This document shows positions 45,201 to 54,281 of a stretch of 64,000 bases of DNA, piece after piece. The first letter of the stretch is position 1. Each line of letters begins with the position of its first letter. The notes beneath the pieces are model-generated. The model did not search any database. It was not told the DNA's origin and saw only the letters and a list, made by a program, of their open reading frames with translations. The stretch is from Roseiarcus sp963717215 (lineage in GTDB: Bacteria > Pseudomonadota > Alphaproteobacteria > Rhizobiales > Beijerinckiaceae), in assembly GCA_963717215.1 (NCBI GenBank), contig CAVQVS010000008.1:186001-250000 (forward strand), in the 5' to 3' direction. A program made the position numbers and the translations under genes.

Positions 45201-45719
45201 GAGCCTGTCGCTGATGTCTGCAAGGCCGGCGCTGGCCGAGAACAGCAATTGCCCGAGGTCGCCGCGGCTCGCAAGGATCGCCTCGCCGCCCCTCTCCAGG
45301 CTCTCGTCGTCGAGCGAGAACATCATATGGAACGCTTCGCGATCGGCGCCGGCGAGCGCCGCCGTCAGCAGGTTCTCGTCAAGAGGCCGGTCGTCGGCGT
45401 CGACGAGACTGTTCCTGTCGCGCTTGAGCCGTGCAACCTCGTAAGGACGGCCGCCAAGTTCGAGCCGCGCGCCGATCCGCATCGCGTTGTAGGCATGCCA
45501 GTTCGGGACGCCGGCGCGACCCCGTCCGACGCCATAGGCCGAGTGCTTCTCAATGCCGAACAGGAGATCGAGGATCGCCGCCGCGGCAGTCGACTTGCCG
45601 GCTTCGTTGAGGCCGTAGACGATGTGGAAGTCCGATCCGCCAACCGGCGCAGGCCCGAAGTCGAATCGACGGTCACTGAATTTGCCATAGCGCGTGAGAT
45701 CGAGACGCGCTATCCTCAC
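42237..45719 (-). CDS. SMC/SbcC-like AAA ATPase (YhaN type)
   Basis: The product is 1160 residues from a GTG at 45719 overlapping the nuclease gene's stop (GTGA). The N-terminal Walker A (VYGLNEAGKSTAAAAILDLLFG) is followed by ~900 residues of mostly coiled coil with Ala/Arg/Glu heptads. The C-terminal ABC-type lobe has the signature LSKGARFQLYLALR, Walker B PFVADDIMETFD and the His switch YFTHHQHLAELA. With the metallophosphoesterase upstream it forms an SbcCD/Rad50-Mre11-like pair for processing DNA ends. The class is known as YhaN/YhaO; its exact role is poorly defined. Confidence 0.88.
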   Translation of the reverse strand: MRIARLDLTRYGKFSDRRFDFGPAPVGGSDFHIVYGLNEAGKSTAAAAILDLLFGIEKHSAYGVGRGRAGVPNWHAYNAMRIGARLELGGRPYEVARLKRDRNSLVDADDRPLDENLLTAALAGADREAFHMMFSLDDESLERGGEAILASRGDLGQLLFSASAGLADISDRLESLRKKADEFYRPRASTTELAELKRELEALKQERDEADTLAPAYAELVRQRDLAREAYSLAAKSLSERRAREDEIQRQLGALSHLAALREAESQCAPLEGLPTPPDGWREEVQRLQVEAIRLAVQKEDMERAIRTLEDQLERTDLDAPALNIASRVEAWRELRSRYDSAADIPVRQGELAAKRDAVADILRRLGREGEADPRKLPLSAPVVGALEDLIAARSGVLSKFEAADEAAEAARGALSHALQELPQRIDDRETAAMASLKARLIEARRDDSTGRLRAARDDIVTTTRKLEEAFAALAPWRGNTEALARVIVADEAQTAGLRRRAAQSEALRRQAFDLLAAKTREAERLKVEVGAAAHGTKLIGDEAAAEIRSARDAAWAAHRATLGQTSADAFEAAMRRDDVVGGARLAGARELAAVRERVIKLAGLEVEREHARADLEAADKAAAALELEIAAIAPIAAPRGRDALGFIDAWRAKRNEALTLVEALQRQEDAERRAHDEGERTRERLSAALRATGVVADQNSPLDALIEAAETALSAEAQFAALRQKAEERRAELSRAEAKLGIAKEADADWLRAWRKTCAGTWLGETEGEPALGAVKQSLKALDELRMMLGACAELEDRIAKMERDKLVFADEVSAVAAALHLNDVPGNVRQRADAIEERVARAGENARRRAEKADALKEARGPLKPIVEEIEVSARRASGMTAFFAVETLAEVEVKLDDCKRRDALRAEIAREKGAIIVANIADSLEAAHLLLERADAAALTSELAALKARAPHDDQTHAETHSAHREAAKRLEAVGGDDAVARLEEKRRTILEAVNDGARRYLTLRAGIAAAEEALRLFRDRHRGAMMDRASEAFRLISRGAYRALTTAPNGQSETLIALGADGGSKEAAQLSKGARFQLYLALRVAGYHELAKTRAPAPFVADDIMETFDHFRAEEALRLFADMGRVGQVIYFTHHQHLAELAKAVCPEAIVHELAA

Positions 45720-46990
45720 GCGGCAATGTCTTTGTCGCCGGCGCGCAGATGCGCGAGCACGTTCTCGGCGCCTTCGCGCGCCACGGCGCGCAGCATATTG
45801 GCGAACTCCCCAGGGTCGCGCCCGAGCAGGCCATCGCGGGAGCCGTTCGGCAGGTTGCGGCTCAACTCCTCAGCCATTTCGCGCAGGGCGTCCTGAAACC
45901 CCTTTGACTGGGCGACCTCGGTTTCCATCAGCGCACGGAGCTCGGCGACAGGATCGCTCGACGGCGCGCGCTCATTGGCCCGTGGCGCCGCGCAGTCGAG
46001 CTCGATCTTGTCGATCCAGGTCTTGCCGATCGCGGCGCCAAACGTGCGTGATTCTTCCGCCAGGATGTCGGCGTCCGAGCGCAGCCTCCAGGCGAGCGGC
46101 GTCCCCCCTGTGAGCTTGAGCCTCGCCACCAGATGCTCGCTTGACGCCGCGGCGCGCCCGGCGAGAAGCCCCTTGTCGATTCGCTTGAGCACATCCTTCC
46201 AATCGTCAGCGCCGGCGAGGTCGATACGAAGGCGCTCAAACTGCGCAACGCTCGTCGACCGCTCTTCGAGCTTGATCTTACGGTCATCGCCGATCGTCAC
46301 CAGCGTCGCTGACTTCGGGCCGGCCTCGTTGATGTCGCGCCCCTGGGGATTTCCCGGCATCACGACCGCCGCCCTGCCCTGCTCCTCGAACCGCTGATGA
46401 ACATGGCCGAGCGCCCAATAGTCGAAGCCTGCGCCATGGAGATCCGCAAGCCGGCAGGGCGCGTAGAGACCGTGGGCGGGCGAGCCATCGACACTCGTGT
46501 GCAGCATCCCGATATTGACGCTTCCGGAAACCGGCGGATGGAACTTCGGCAACAGGCTTTCGGGCGCGTGCTTCTGGGCAAAACTGACGCCATGTATCGC
46601 CGCCTCGAGCCCACCGCTGGTGAGCGACACGGCTTCCGCGCGCCCGGCGAAAACCTTGACCGAATCGGGGAGAGTGAGTTCTCGGGTGATGCGGGATTCG
46701 GCGTCATGGTTGCCGCGGATGATGAAAGTCTTGACGCCCGCCTCGTGGAGCCGCCGCAGCTGATCGACAAGAAAGCGCGCCGTCTTCATCGAGGTTTGCT
46801 CGCCGTCGTAAAGGTCGCCAGCGATCAACAGCGCGTCGACCTGTTCCGAAAGGCATAAATCGATCACCGCGACGAAGGCTTTTCGCGTCGCTCCGCCAAT
46901 CAGCTCGGCGAGTTCCGAATCCCGTAGCGCCAGCGTCGCTAGCGGCGAATCGAGATGGATGTCGGCGGTGTGAACGAATCGGATGGCCAT
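45716..46990 (-). CDS. DNA repair exonuclease, YhaO-type metallophosphoesterase
   Basis: The product is 424 residues from the ATG at 46990 (MAIRFVHTADIHLDSPLATL); the frame upstream is filler. All metallophosphoesterase motifs are present: D-x-H (HTADIHLD), GDLYDGEQTS, GNHDAES, a His region (NIGMLHTSVDG) and GHVHQR. The C-terminal part is the capping/partner-binding region. It is the Mre11/SbcD-like partner of the ATPase downstream, to which it is translationally coupled. Confidence 0.9.
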   Translation of the reverse strand: MAIRFVHTADIHLDSPLATLALRDSELAELIGGATRKAFVAVIDLCLSEQVDALLIAGDLYDGEQTSMKTARFLVDQLRRLHEAGVKTFIIRGNHDAESRITRELTLPDSVKVFAGRAEAVSLTSGGLEAAIHGVSFAQKHAPESLLPKFHPPVSGSVNIGMLHTSVDGSPAHGLYAPCRLADLHGAGFDYWALGHVHQRFEEQGRAAVVMPGNPQGRDINEAGPKSATLVTIGDDRKIKLEERSTSVAQFERLRIDLAGADDWKDVLKRIDKGLLAGRAAASSEHLVARLKLTGGTPLAWRLRSDADILAEESRTFGAAIGKTWIDKIELDCAAPRANERAPSSDPVAELRALMETEVAQSKGFQDALREMAEELSRNLPNGSRDGLLGRDPGEFANMLRAVAREGAENVLAHLRAGDKDIAA

Positions 46991-47142
46991 AGCCTTATCG
47001 GAGCTAGACTCCGAAGAGGGCAAAGTCACGCGGACCGCCTCGATCGCAGTGGATAAGGCGCCCTTGTCGCTGCGGGCGCGTTCGGGCATAGACGCGCGAC
47101 TGAGCAAGCAGGCGCGGCCTGCGTCACTGGAGTAGGATTGGC

Positions 47143-48456
47143 TTGTCAGACGGCCAGCGGAGCGGCGTGGCGCGCGACCTAATCGAAAACGAAAGACTGG
47201 TTCGCCTCAGTCGATCGCTGCATGCAGCCTGGCGCGACACCGTCCGCACGCCGTGGCGGAATTTGCGGCGCCGGCTGCGCGATGCGTTGCCAGTGTCCAG
47301 CGCGGGAGCGCCAGTCGCTGTCGACGAAGCGACAGATCTGACGGTCGTCCCTTATGAAGGAGGCTTGCCGCGCCCGCTATCGCGGTGCGAGGTCGTCCCG
47401 GCTGCAGAATACCGAACCCGCCTGCATCCGCTCAGCGTCAATTCGACGAATACCGAACGCGTCCATTACGTCGACCACATCGTTCATGCGCCAGCGATGA
47501 CGCTCGAGCACCTTGTCGATCAATACTGGTTTCCGGCCTTCGGCCTTTTGATTTCGCCTGAGGGTTCCGTCTGGCGCCATTCGTTTCTTGGCTCCTTTCA
47601 GGAGGGGTACTTGACGTCGATCAAGGCGATCGTCCAGCGACGGCTGCCGGACGGAACGCCTGAGCGACGGCTCCATCTCGAGCGACTCACGCGCGCGCCC
47701 CGCATCGCCGGCGAACATTTGCTGATCGCCGGGTCGGACAAGCACAATTACGGCCATTATTTGCAAGATATTGTGCCACTGATCGATCTCGGCGCGAGAT
47801 TGGGCGCGCCAATGCTGACTTGGACGCTGCGACCTTGGCAGCGGGCTCTGATCGCCCGACTCGAGGTTCCGGAGGGTCTCATCCGAGAGATTCGGCCAAG
47901 GCCAGTCTTTCTCGAACATGCGATCACCTCGAACAGGTTCACAGGCCTAACCACCCAGAACGCCCACCCCCAAAACCGCGAGGCGTTCGCGCGTATCCTG
48001 ACCAACGTGCGAAAGCGGGCGCCGGCGATGAGCACGCCGCCGCGCGTGCTCATTTGTCGCAGCCCCTCAAACAGCCGAAATGTCACCAATCGGACGGCGA
48101 TGATCGAGGCGCTCAAAGCCCTCGATTTCGTCGCGATCCAGCCGGACAAGCTCGGGTTCGACGAACAGACGCTTCTATTCGCTCAGGCGGAGGTCATCGT
48201 GTGCGAGTTCGGCGCCGCTTTAACGAACGCCTATTTCTGCCCGCGGCGTACAAAGATTGTCGAGATCATCGCCGAGGGCCAGCACGATCCGTGGTCGTCG
48301 CATTTGTGCGCCATGCTGGAGCTTGAACACGTGGTCCTGTTCCAGCGCCAGTCTGACGAGGTCCTGGCCAGCATGCCCCGGCATGTGAAGGACTCGATCT
48401 TCGCCTACGAGGTCGACATTCCGAAGCTGATCGAGACGGTCAAGGCATTGATTTGA
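47143..48456 (+). CDS. Glycosyltransferase family 61 (DUF563) protein
   Basis: The product is 437 residues from a TTG at 47143; a GTG at 47167 is an alternative and neither has a strong ribosome site. The GT61 pattern is visible: an N-terminal region with DKHNYGHYLQDIVPLIDLGARL, then RVLICRSPSNSRNVTNRTAMIEALKAL and a C-terminal EVIVCEFGAALTNAYFCPRRTKIVEI. Such enzymes add sugars in capsule, LPS or exopolysaccharide synthesis. The acceptor and donor are unknown. It is followed after 42 bases by a DUF6065-like gene on the same strand. Confidence 0.8.
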   Translation: MSDGQRSGVARDLIENERLVRLSRSLHAAWRDTVRTPWRNLRRRLRDALPVSSAGAPVAVDEATDLTVVPYEGGLPRPLSRCEVVPAAEYRTRLHPLSVNSTNTERVHYVDHIVHAPAMTLEHLVDQYWFPAFGLLISPEGSVWRHSFLGSFQEGYLTSIKAIVQRRLPDGTPERRLHLERLTRAPRIAGEHLLIAGSDKHNYGHYLQDIVPLIDLGARLGAPMLTWTLRPWQRALIARLEVPEGLIREIRPRPVFLEHAITSNRFTGLTTQNAHPQNREAFARILTNVRKRAPAMSTPPRVLICRSPSNSRNVTNRTAMIEALKALDFVAIQPDKLGFDEQTLLFAQAEVIVCEFGAALTNAYFCPRRTKIVEIIAEGQHDPWSSHLCAMLELEHVVLFQRQSDEVLASMPRHVKDSIFAYEVDIPKLIETVKALI

Positions 48457-48498
48457 AGCAGAGGAATCGAGCGCAGTTTCGACGTCGGGTGCGCGCGA

Positions 48499-49293
48499 AT
48501 GTGGCTCTCCGGAACAAAGGGCCGGCCTCGATGCATTGAAATGCGGACTGCGGAGGATGGCTCGCCCATGCAAGTGAAATATCGCTCGTTTACGCCAGCT
48601 CTCAATCCGCGGCGCACGAAGCTCGAAGTTCCCGGCTGGGGCGGCGAGCGCCAGCCCCGAAAAGACGGGTCAATGGAGCAGGCGTGGCATTGCCTCCCGT
48701 TTTCGGAAGGCGCTCGTTACGGAATCGAGTTGTGCTACCCCTATGAGAGCGAGCTGCGCGTGAGCACCATCGCAGGCAAGCTTGCGCTTGAGGGGGAATT
48801 CGGGGCGCCTTCCGAAGGGCAAGGCGGCGAATGGCCGCCATTCCGTTCGTTCGGCGATCTCTACTACACCTACCAGCTGTCGCTTGACCTCAAGGTCGAG
48901 GAGGGGTGGGCGGTTCGCTTCGAGCCCCACCCGCGGTTCTATACCGACCCGACGGATACCACTCCGATCGCGGTCCCGGCGCTCATCCGCCGGTGGTGGC
49001 CGATGGTCTTTTTCCTGGTGTTCAAATCGCCGCCTGAGGGCAGGACCCATATTTTCCGGCCCGGCGAACCGTTCGCACAGATCCTCATCGTGCCCGAAGA
49101 GGCGACGTTCGAACTCGTTCCCATGTCCGACGAGGAGGCTGCTGAGCGCGAGCTGCAGTCGCGCCGCATTTTTCAGAGCCGGAGCACGCTATCCGCCGAG
49201 ACGGAATGGACGTCAGCGACGAACACGGTTTTCGACGGCACGTACCGGCATATTCTCGGCGCCGCGAGCGAAAAGGCCAAGCGGCAGCGCTGA
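48499..49293 (+). CDS. DUF6065-like protein
   Basis: The product is 264 residues from the first ATG at 48499; the true start may be the ATG at 48541 (MRTAEDGS) or 48568 (MQVKYRS). It contains GIELCYPYESELRV, FGDLYYTYQLSLDLKVEEGWAVRFEPHPRFYTDPTDTTPIAVPALIRRWWPMVFFLVFKSP and FRPGEPFAQILIVPEE, which I associate with DUF6065; the pattern suggests a cupin-like or jelly-roll fold. No catalytic role is known. It is probably co-expressed with the GT61 gene upstream. Confidence 0.65.
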   Translation: MWLSGTKGRPRCIEMRTAEDGSPMQVKYRSFTPALNPRRTKLEVPGWGGERQPRKDGSMEQAWHCLPFSEGARYGIELCYPYESELRVSTIAGKLALEGEFGAPSEGQGGEWPPFRSFGDLYYTYQLSLDLKVEEGWAVRFEPHPRFYTDPTDTTPIAVPALIRRWWPMVFFLVFKSPPEGRTHIFRPGEPFAQILIVPEEATFELVPMSDEEAAERELQSRRIFQSRSTLSAETEWTSATNTVFDGTYRHILGAASEKAKRQR

Positions 49294-49765
49294 TCGAGGC
49301 TACCTCGCAAAAGCACCAGCCCAAGTCGGTTATACACTTCATCGACCGCTACGGCCCTCGCCAGGTAACAGCCCGAGCTGCTTCTTTATCGCGGCGACCG
49401 AAGAACGGCGGCGGTTCGCAAGACAAATTATTGCTGTTAATCAGAAAACAGACTAAACTCCCGGTATGAGCAAGCTCGCTTCCCATGCCAAGACCCCAGC
49501 TTCTCGTCGTGACGATGCCGACTCCAGCGAAAAAAGAGGTGCGAAAAATTTTTCCCGATATATCTCCCGTAACCCATTGAAAAGTCTCGATTCGGACGAG
49601 AGAATCCAAGGAAATCCAAACTAATCCAATAGCTAAAAAGCTGGCTTTCGTAGCGAAATGGCGACACGCCAAGAAAAACCAAACTGACCAGCGGGGCAGG
49701 TTCGCTGTCGAGGAAACAGCAAACCTTCTCCGTCAAATAAAAAACCGTCTCAGCTCGCCAATCGC
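49294..49765. other. Lower-GC gene-free stretch
   Basis: These ~470 bases are clearly more AT-rich than the surroundings. A minus-strand frame of ~100 codons (49437-49736) has no credible start or domain. I see no RNA gene or clear terminator. Confidence 0.4.
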
Positions 49766-50092
49766 CTAGTAGTAATGATGATGGTGATGGTAGTGGTGAT
49801 GATAATAGTGGTGGTGATGATGGTGATGATGGTAGTGGTAATGATGATGATGGTGATGGTAATATTGAGCCATCACGATCGGCTTTTCTTCAGACACACC
49901 ATCATTGCTGCGCTCGTCCTCGGCGCGCAGAACCTTCTTGGCATTCGGGATCGGCTCCAGTAACTCGGCGAATGAGCGAGCCGGCTGCAACACGCTCACC
50001 GAATCGACGGGTGGCGCAGCAGACGCCGGCGGGCCGCTGAGCAGAGCAAGCGCCGACGCGCCGCCCAGTAGCCCCATGATAGTCTTGTCCAC
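49766..50092 (-). CDS. Exported protein with a pure His/Tyr C-terminal tail
   Basis: The product is 108 residues from a GTG at 50092. An N-terminal signal (KTIMGLLGGASALALLSGPPASA) implies export. A middle segment (VLQPARSFAELLEPIPNAKKVLRAEDER) is soluble. After EEKPIVMAQ the last 32 residues are only His (23) and Tyr (9), to the stop. Such a tail should bind Ni, Zn, Cu or heme strongly, so metal storage or sequestration in the periplasm is likely, but no family function is known. His-rich secreted proteins are common in Hyphomicrobiales; a tail this pure is unusual. Confidence 0.7.
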   Translation of the reverse strand: MDKTIMGLLGGASALALLSGPPASAAPPVDSVSVLQPARSFAELLEPIPNAKKVLRAEDERSNDGVSEEKPIVMAQYYHHHHHHYHYHHHHHHHHYYHHHYHHHHHYY

Positions 50093-50190
50093 GACGTATC
50101 CTTCCCAGCTTGAGAAACCGCCCACACTCAACGAAGATGAGGTGCAAAGAGTTCCAACTTGCGGCGCGATAAGTTGCGACCGCGGCGGGC

Positions 50191-52493
50191 TTACTCGCGC
50201 GCGACGCGGGCCGACACGGGCGGCAGCGCCAGCTTCTCGTCGGCGAAGCGCTGACGATAGACGCCCAGGTTCTCGCTGACCCGCTCGACATAGTCGCGCG
50301 TCTCGTCGAACGGAATGCGCTCGATCCAGTCGACGAGATCGACCGCTCCATCACGCGGATCCCCGTGCGCCGTGATCCATTGCGCAACCCGGCCTGGACC
50401 AGCGTTGTATGCGGCGAAGGCGAGTTCGCGCGAGCCGCGTTGGTCTTCGATCAGTTGGCCCAGGAGAGCGGCGCCGAGCTGGGTGTTGAACGCGGGATCG
50501 ACGATCAGTCGGGCGTAGTCGAAATCGACGCCAGCGCGTCGTGCCGTCACGACCGCGGTCGACGGCAGCATCTGCATGAGACCCTTGCGCGCCAGCCCCC
50601 GACGACGCATGCCAGATGAACTCACTTTCCTGCCGGGCGACCGCGTAGACGGTGGCCAGGTCTGCGGAGCGAGGCAGCGGAAGGAAAGCTGGCATGCCCA
50701 CGGCCGGAAACGCCATTGCCTCGAGTGGGTGGCCGCGCATGACAGCGATTTTGGCGAACTGAACTTGGGTCCCCGTGTCGGCCCGCTGCTCTACGACATC
50801 GGCCATGGCGGCGAGCTGCGACTCGTCGCGCCATTGCCGAGCAGCGTCGAAGGCGAGCCCCGCCGCGAGATCGTCAAGCCCGTCGGCGTAGAGCGCTTGC
50901 ACCGCGCGGACCGCCTCGTCGCGCCGATCGCCCTCGGCCGCAGTGGCCGGCGCGCGGAAAGCAAGATGGGTCTCCCCGATACGCTGCGCGGCGAGCTGGC
51001 CGTAATAGGCGATCGGCACGCTGGCCGCTCGCGCGTAAAAATTCTTGGCTCCCTCTGGAATCGCCCATAGCCTCGGCGGCTCGGCCCTGCCAATAGGCGG
51101 CCCGGGCGACGGACAAAGGATTCTCGGCGGCCTCGGCCGCGACCGCGAACCCCTTCCCGGCCAAAGGCGCGTCGTCGAGGTAGCGCAGGGCGATCCAGCC
51201 GGCGTGGAAGGCGGCGTCGACCTGAGTCTCGGACGTATCGGGCCGGACGGTCTGGTCGCAGACTTCAAACGCAAGTTGCGGCTCGTCGAGGTCGAGCAGC
51301 GTGCGGGCGACCATCTTCCGCTCGCTCCACCATCGATCCCGATTGACGAGCGCGGCGCGATCATGCGGCGCGAGGCTCAGCAGGACCGCCGCCTCGTAGA
51401 CCCGTCCGGCACGGCGGGCGTACTGGATCCTGGAGAACAGGAGACCGGGATCGTTGCGCAACGCCGGCAGAACCGCCTTGATTAGCGCGGCGCTCATGGG
51501 CGCGCGAGCCGCCGCGATGCGGGCTTGAGCGAGCGCTGAGATGTCGGGACCCGCAAGCGCCGCAGCACGGGCGCCGCCGCTCAAGTAGCCCGTGTAGAGG
51601 AGACGGTCCGCCCGATAAGCGTGGTCGGCCTTTGTGAGCGAAGAGCCGAATTCCCGCAGGATGACGCTCTCCGCCATGCCGTCGAAGTTGCCGTCTCGCC
51701 ACAAAGCGCGGACGATTTGGGACGCCTCCTCGGCGCGGCCCATTGCCTGCGCCGCGCGTGCCGCGGCGATCTTGCCCGCGCTCGATTCCGGCGGCCCCCC
51801 GGCGAAAAATGCGGCGACCTCCGCCGGCGCCTCCTGATGCGCGGCGAGGTCGGCTTCCTGCCGTTCTCGAATCCAGCCGCGGCTAGGCCAGCCCGGATGA
51901 GCCTCCAAGAAAGCGGAGAGCGACCCGAAGGACGGATGCGCGTCGGCGCGCAAAGACGCCCATTCGAGCGCCGACCGCTCGACCGGGTTAGTCGCAGAGG
52001 CGGCGAGCGCCGAAAGGCCGGCGACATCGCCCTTCCCGTAGAGGATCACGGCCTCGGAAACTGCCGGAGGCGGCAGGGCTGGGTCAGCCGCAGGGACAGA
52101 CTGCGCTGGGCCCGGAACCAGCGCGGACGGCGCCGAAACCACAGGCGCAGCCGGCGCGAGCGCTGAGGGGGGGCCCAGCGCGGGCGCCGCGCCCTCAGGG
52201 TTGGCATAGGCGAATTGGACCGTGACGTCCTTGTCGCTTAGGGCAGCCTCGGCCGAGGGCGCCGGTGGGCTGGCGGGTTCCGCGCCAGCGGTGGAAGTCG
52301 ATTTGAGGCCGACCGCGGGCCTCGGCGCGCGCGCTGAGAGATCTGCGTGAGCGAACCGGGCCAGGTCCGCTTCGCTCAGCGAGGGCTTCGCAGGCGGCGG
52401 ATGCCCATGAAGCGTCCAGGCAACCAAGCACACGGCGCCAAGGAAAACGGCGCCGGCAACGGCTGGAAGCGGGCCGAATCGCAAGATTTTCAT
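50191..52493 (-). pseudogene. Soluble lytic murein transglycosylase (Slt type), two frameshifts
   Basis: It starts at the ATG at 52493 (MKILRFGPLPAVAGAVFLGAVCL, a signal/anchor), then a Pro/Ala-rich linker and a helical superhelix domain to about 51075. The frame then shifts (AKNFYARAASVPIAYYGQLAAQRIGE...) to about 50610, where it shifts again into the catalytic end. The catalytic Glu (ARQESEF) falls in the second frame. GLMQMLPSTA and AYNAGPGRVAQW fall in the third. All lysozyme-like motifs are intact across the breaks, so one-base sequencing errors are as likely as decay. The enzyme cleaves peptidoglycan with anhydro-muropeptide formation. Confidence 0.8.
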
Positions 52494-52657
52494 GGGTCCA
52501 GTCCCGTTAAGGCAGGATGGACCGGTCTTGGTGAACAATATGTAAACCGAAGCGCCGGACACTGAACCCCTTTCGCCAACGTCCCGTCGGGGCTATGTGT
52601 CCGCCGGCGCGCAGACCACGGAGACTGAGCGGGCGCGAGGCGAGCCGAGCGGGAGCC

Positions 52658-53552
52658 ATGCAAAAGCGAGCAAAGTTTCACGGATCGATGACCGCGCTGG
52701 TCACTCCGTTCAGGGACGGCAAGATCGATGAGCCGGCCTATCGCGCCCTGATAGACTGGCAGATTACGTCGGGCGTCGCATGGCCTCGTGCCGGTCGGGA
52801 CAACCGGAGAGAGCCCGACGCTCACTCACGAGGAGCACCGCAGCGCCGTCGATATCTGCGTCGACGAAGCGCGCGGCCGGGTTCCGGTCATCGCCGGGGC
52901 AGGCTCCAACAACACCAGCGAAGCGGTCGAGCTTGCGCGCCACGCCGAGCAAAGCGGCGCGGACGCCGTTCTGGTCGTCACGCCCTATTACAACAAGCCG
53001 ACGCAGGAAGGCCTCTACCAGCACTTCAAGGCCGTCAACGACGCGATCGGCATTCCGATCCTCATCTACAACATTCCCCCGCGAAGCGTCGTCGACATGT
53101 GGGTCGACACGATGAAGCGGCTGTCCGAACTGCCCAACATCGTCGGCGTCAAGGACGCGACCGGCGACGTCGGGCGCGTATCGCGCCAGCGACAAGCGAT
53201 GGGCGGTGACTTTATCCAACTTTCAGGCGAAGACATGACCGCTCTGGCGGCGATGGCTGCCGGGGGGCATGGGTGCATTTCGGTTAGCGCGAATGTCGCG
53301 CCTGGGCTCTGCGCGGAACTGATGGAAGCGGTTTTCAAGGATGACTGGGGCCACGCGCTCAAGATTCAGGACCGCCTGACGCCACTCCACGCGGCGATCT
53401 TTGCCGAGCCGGGGGTCAACGGGGCAAAATACGCGCTCAGCGTTCTCGGCCGGATTCAGCCCGAGACCCGCTTGCCGCTCGTTCCGGTGGGGCCGACGAC
53501 CGAGGCGCTGATCCGCCGCGCCATGGTCCATGCAGGCCTCTTGAATGCTTAA
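52658..53552 (+). pseudogene. dapA: 4-hydroxy-tetrahydrodipicolinate synthase, one frameshift
   Basis: The ATG at 52658 begins MQKRAKFHGSMTALVTPFRDG...LIDWQITSGV. The frame is lost near 52778, where removing one G (GTC-g-CAT-GGC-CTC) restores the expected GVHGLVPVGTTGESPTLTHEEH. The rest is perfect: PYYNKPTQEGLYQHFKAV, IYNIPPRSVVDM and the Schiff-base Lys in VGVKDATGDVGR, ending at 53552. DapA starts lysine/diaminopimelate synthesis and is normally essential, so a sequencing or assembly error is the likelier explanation unless another copy exists. smpB follows by 8 bases, the usual alphaproteobacterial order. Confidence 0.88.
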
Positions 53553-53560
53553 GAGCTGAC

Positions 53561-54040
53561 ATGGCGGCCGAAAAGGAAAAGCCGAACTTCAAGGTCGTCG
53601 CCGACAACCGGCGCGCACGCTACGACTACGAGATCGGCGAGACGTTCGAAGCCGGCTTGATGCTGACCGGAACTGAGGTCAAATCGCTGAGGACCGGCAA
53701 GGCGACCGTCGCCGAGAGCTACGCCGCCGTGGACCGCAGCGGCGAAATCATCCTCTACAACGCCAACATTCCCGAATACCTGCAGGCGAACCGGTTCAAC
53801 CATGAGCCGAAGCGCCCGCGCAAACTGCTCCTGCACGCCAAGGAGATCGTCAAACTGGCGAAGGGCGTCGAGCGCGAAGGCATGACCATCGTTCCGCTGC
53901 GCATCTACTTCAACGCCAAGGGCCGAGCGAAGATCGCCATCGCCCTCGGGCGCGGCAAGAAACTGCACGACAAGCGCGAGACCGAGAAAGTGCGCGACTG
54001 GAACCGCGACAAGTCGAGGTTGATGCGGGATCGCGGATAG
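53561..54040 (+). CDS. smpB: SsrA-binding protein SmpB
   Basis: The product is 159 residues, intact. It shows the oligonucleotide-binding barrel and C-terminal tail of SmpB: VVADNRRARYDYEIGETFEAGLMLTGTEVKSLRTGKA, RPRKLLLHAKEIVKL and the basic ending RGKKLHDKRETEKVRDWNRDKSRLMRDRG. It brings tmRNA to stalled ribosomes. It is the only unbroken gene between 50.2 and 59 kb, and its short length may be the reason. Confidence 0.95.
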   Translation: MAAEKEKPNFKVVADNRRARYDYEIGETFEAGLMLTGTEVKSLRTGKATVAESYAAVDRSGEIILYNANIPEYLQANRFNHEPKRPRKLLLHAKEIVKLAKGVEREGMTIVPLRIYFNAKGRAKIAIALGRGKKLHDKRETEKVRDWNRDKSRLMRDRG

Positions 54041-54281
54041 GCGCGAAAAGCCTCGCCAGACTCGGTCGCCTCTAGCCGCCTCCGGGATGATCTGTGATCT
54101 CTGTCACAGCCCCTCGGCCAAATCCGTGCTTTGGATCATAGGTAGAATTTCCGTATTGGCCGAACGTCCGAGCCGGCCTACAGGCGCGGCGATTGATCTT
54201 GACCGGAAGCAAACTCAAGGGTTTAGTCGGATAATGGGCACTGGAAAGCGCGGCCTTTTCAGGGAGATGGGCGAGCTTCGA

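Noticed and set aside
44469..45896. 475-codon plus-strand frame over the YhaN-type ATPase
   Set aside because: Antisense to coiled-coil coding sequence, with no recognisable motif.
49766..49870. ATG/GTG-rich tandem tract as a CRISPR or microsatellite
   Set aside because: The units are codon-sized and irregular, with no spacers; they encode the His/Tyr tail.
52595..52657. Upstream start for dapA
   Set aside because: The conserved protein begins at MQKRAKFHGS; the earlier codons are Arg/Pro-rich and not family-like.
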